5,920 nucleotides of DNA from Chloroflexota bacterium. Its GTDB lineage: Bacteria; Chloroflexota; Dehalococcoidia; DSTF01; JACRBR01. The notes below the pieces were generated by a model. The model was not told where the DNA came from, searched no databases, and saw nothing but the letters and a program-made list of their open reading frames with translations. Both the position numbers and the translations under genes were made by a program. The stretch lies in NCBI GenBank assembly GCA_021813085.1, contig JAKAMA010000167.1, forward strand, positions 1 to 5,920, in the 5' to 3' direction. This document shows, in pieces, positions 5,354 through 5,920 of this stretch. How positions within the stretch are numbered: position 1 is the stretch's first letter; the number at the start of each line of letters is the position of its first letter.

Positions 5354-5920
5354 ATGAGTCAGTTTCAATGGCAATCGCGTAAGGCGCAGGCGGGTGGCAG
5401 CGGGAACTACCAGCGCCCGAACAGCCTGTCGCAGAACGTCGTCGCCCTGAACGAGCTGAAGTTCACGCTGCACCAGCGGCTGATCGAGGAGCTCGACCCG
5501 AACAAGCTCGAGGGGCTGGCCAAGGACAAGGCGCGCGAAGCCGTCGAGCAGGCGGCGCGCACGCTCATCGCGCAGGAGATGCCGGGCATCGTCGGCACGA
5601 CGCGCGACGAGCTGGTGTCGGCCGTGGCCGACGAGGTGCTGGGCTTCGGCCCGCTGGAGCCGCTGCTGCGCGACAACGCGATCTCCGAAGTGATGGTCAA
5701 CGCGCCGGACACGGTCTTCTACGAGAAGGAAGGACGCCTCTACCTCAGCTCGGTGCGTTTTCGCGATGACAACCACATCATGCGCATCGTCGAGCGCATC
5801 GTCGCGCCGCTCGGCCGCCGCGTCGACGAGTCGTCGCCAATGGTGGACGCGCGCCTCCCCGACGGCTCGCGCGTGAACGTCATCATCCCGCCCGTGGCAC
5901 CAAAGAGCCCGACGATCACC
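5354..5920 (+). CDS. cpaF: Tad pilus assembly ATPase CpaF/TadA, N-terminal part (runs off the window)
   Basis: The frame is open from ATG 5354 to the last base, giving 189 codons with no stop, so the gene continues beyond the window. CpaF/TadA is the secretion-superfamily (VirB11/GspE-like) hexameric ATPase that drives Flp pilin assembly at the inner face of the membrane. The first 30 residues are variable. A helical segment (about 33-95; LKFTLHQRLIEELDPNKL, then VADEVLGFGPLEPLL at 91-105) matches the family N-terminal domain. It is followed by EVMVNAPDTVFYEKEGRLY (112-130), VERIVAPLGRRVDESSPMVD (146-165) and ARLPDGSRVNVIIPPVA (166-182), all highly characteristic of CpaF. The Walker A and B motifs, expected further on, lie outside the window. 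The full protein is usually about 400-500 residues, so less than half is visible. Read with cpaE, its strong ribosome-binding site suggests good translation. Confidence 0.93.
   Translation, partial: MSQFQWQSRKAQAGGSGNYQRPNSLSQNVVALNELKFTLHQRLIEELDPNKLEGLAKDKAREAVEQAARTLIAQEMPGIVGTTRDELVSAVADEVLGFGPLEPLLRDNAISEVMVNAPDTVFYEKEGRLYLSSVRFRDDNHIMRIVERIVAPLGRRVDESSPMVDARLPDGSRVNVIIPPVAPKSPTIT

Noticed and set aside
1..5920. CRISPR array, insertion sequence or phage-type genes
   Set aside because: No spaced direct repeats, transposase-like frame or terminal inverted repeats were found. The genes form a coherent same-strand pilus cluster.

Overview
The window is a high-GC bacterial segment (my estimate by eye is above 65% G+C). 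All five recognisable genes lie on the + strand. They read as the 5' part of a tad/cpa (tight adherence, Flp-type type IVc pilus) gene cluster, preceded by two unusual accessory genes. The order is: a membrane-spanning VWA / Ig-like / FHA protein (333-2222), an ECF-type sigma factor (2447-3022), CpaB/RcpC (3187-4059), CpaE/TadZ (4134-5327) and the N-terminal part of the CpaF/TadA assembly ATPase (5354 to the window edge). Protein style (sigma region 4 ending in a QHRAL helix, a CpaB with a Cys-Cys pair after GDFVDIIW, a CpaE with a pseudo-receiver) suggests Chloroflexota or a similar high-GC lineage. That assignment is a judgement from memory, not a search result.

Layout. Bases 1-332 hold no convincing gene. 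They contain a short hairpin, an 11-bp palindrome and a weak minus-strand promoter-like pair. The VWA-FHA gene has a good Shine-Dalgarno and a signal peptide at ATG 333, so a longer TTG-initiated reading is unlikely. The 224-bp gap after it carries a close match to an ECF-type promoter (GGAACC, 17-nt spacer, CGTC) directly upstream of the sigma gene, which suggests autoregulation. The 164-bp gap between sigma and cpaB holds a canonical G-quadruplex motif and a GGGCCG/CGGCCC inverted repeat just before the cpaB ribosome-binding site. The cpaB-cpaE gap (74 bp) and cpaE-cpaF gap (26 bp) are short, so these three are probably co-transcribed.

How the parts may work together. CpaB is the periplasmic/cell-surface SAF-domain component of the pilus machine. 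CpaE/TadZ is a MinD-like ATPase that positions the machine, and CpaF/TadA powers pilin assembly. The VWA-FHA protein would place an adhesion-type VWA domain outside the membrane and an FHA-like domain inside, so it could link surface contact to the cytoplasmic pilus machinery or to the neighbouring sigma factor. That link is inferred from gene order and topology. The tad genes themselves are a known system. The less ordinary parts are the VWA-TM-FHA protein, whose FHA site looks degenerate, and the sigma factor with its own ECF-like promoter and no visible anti-sigma gene.
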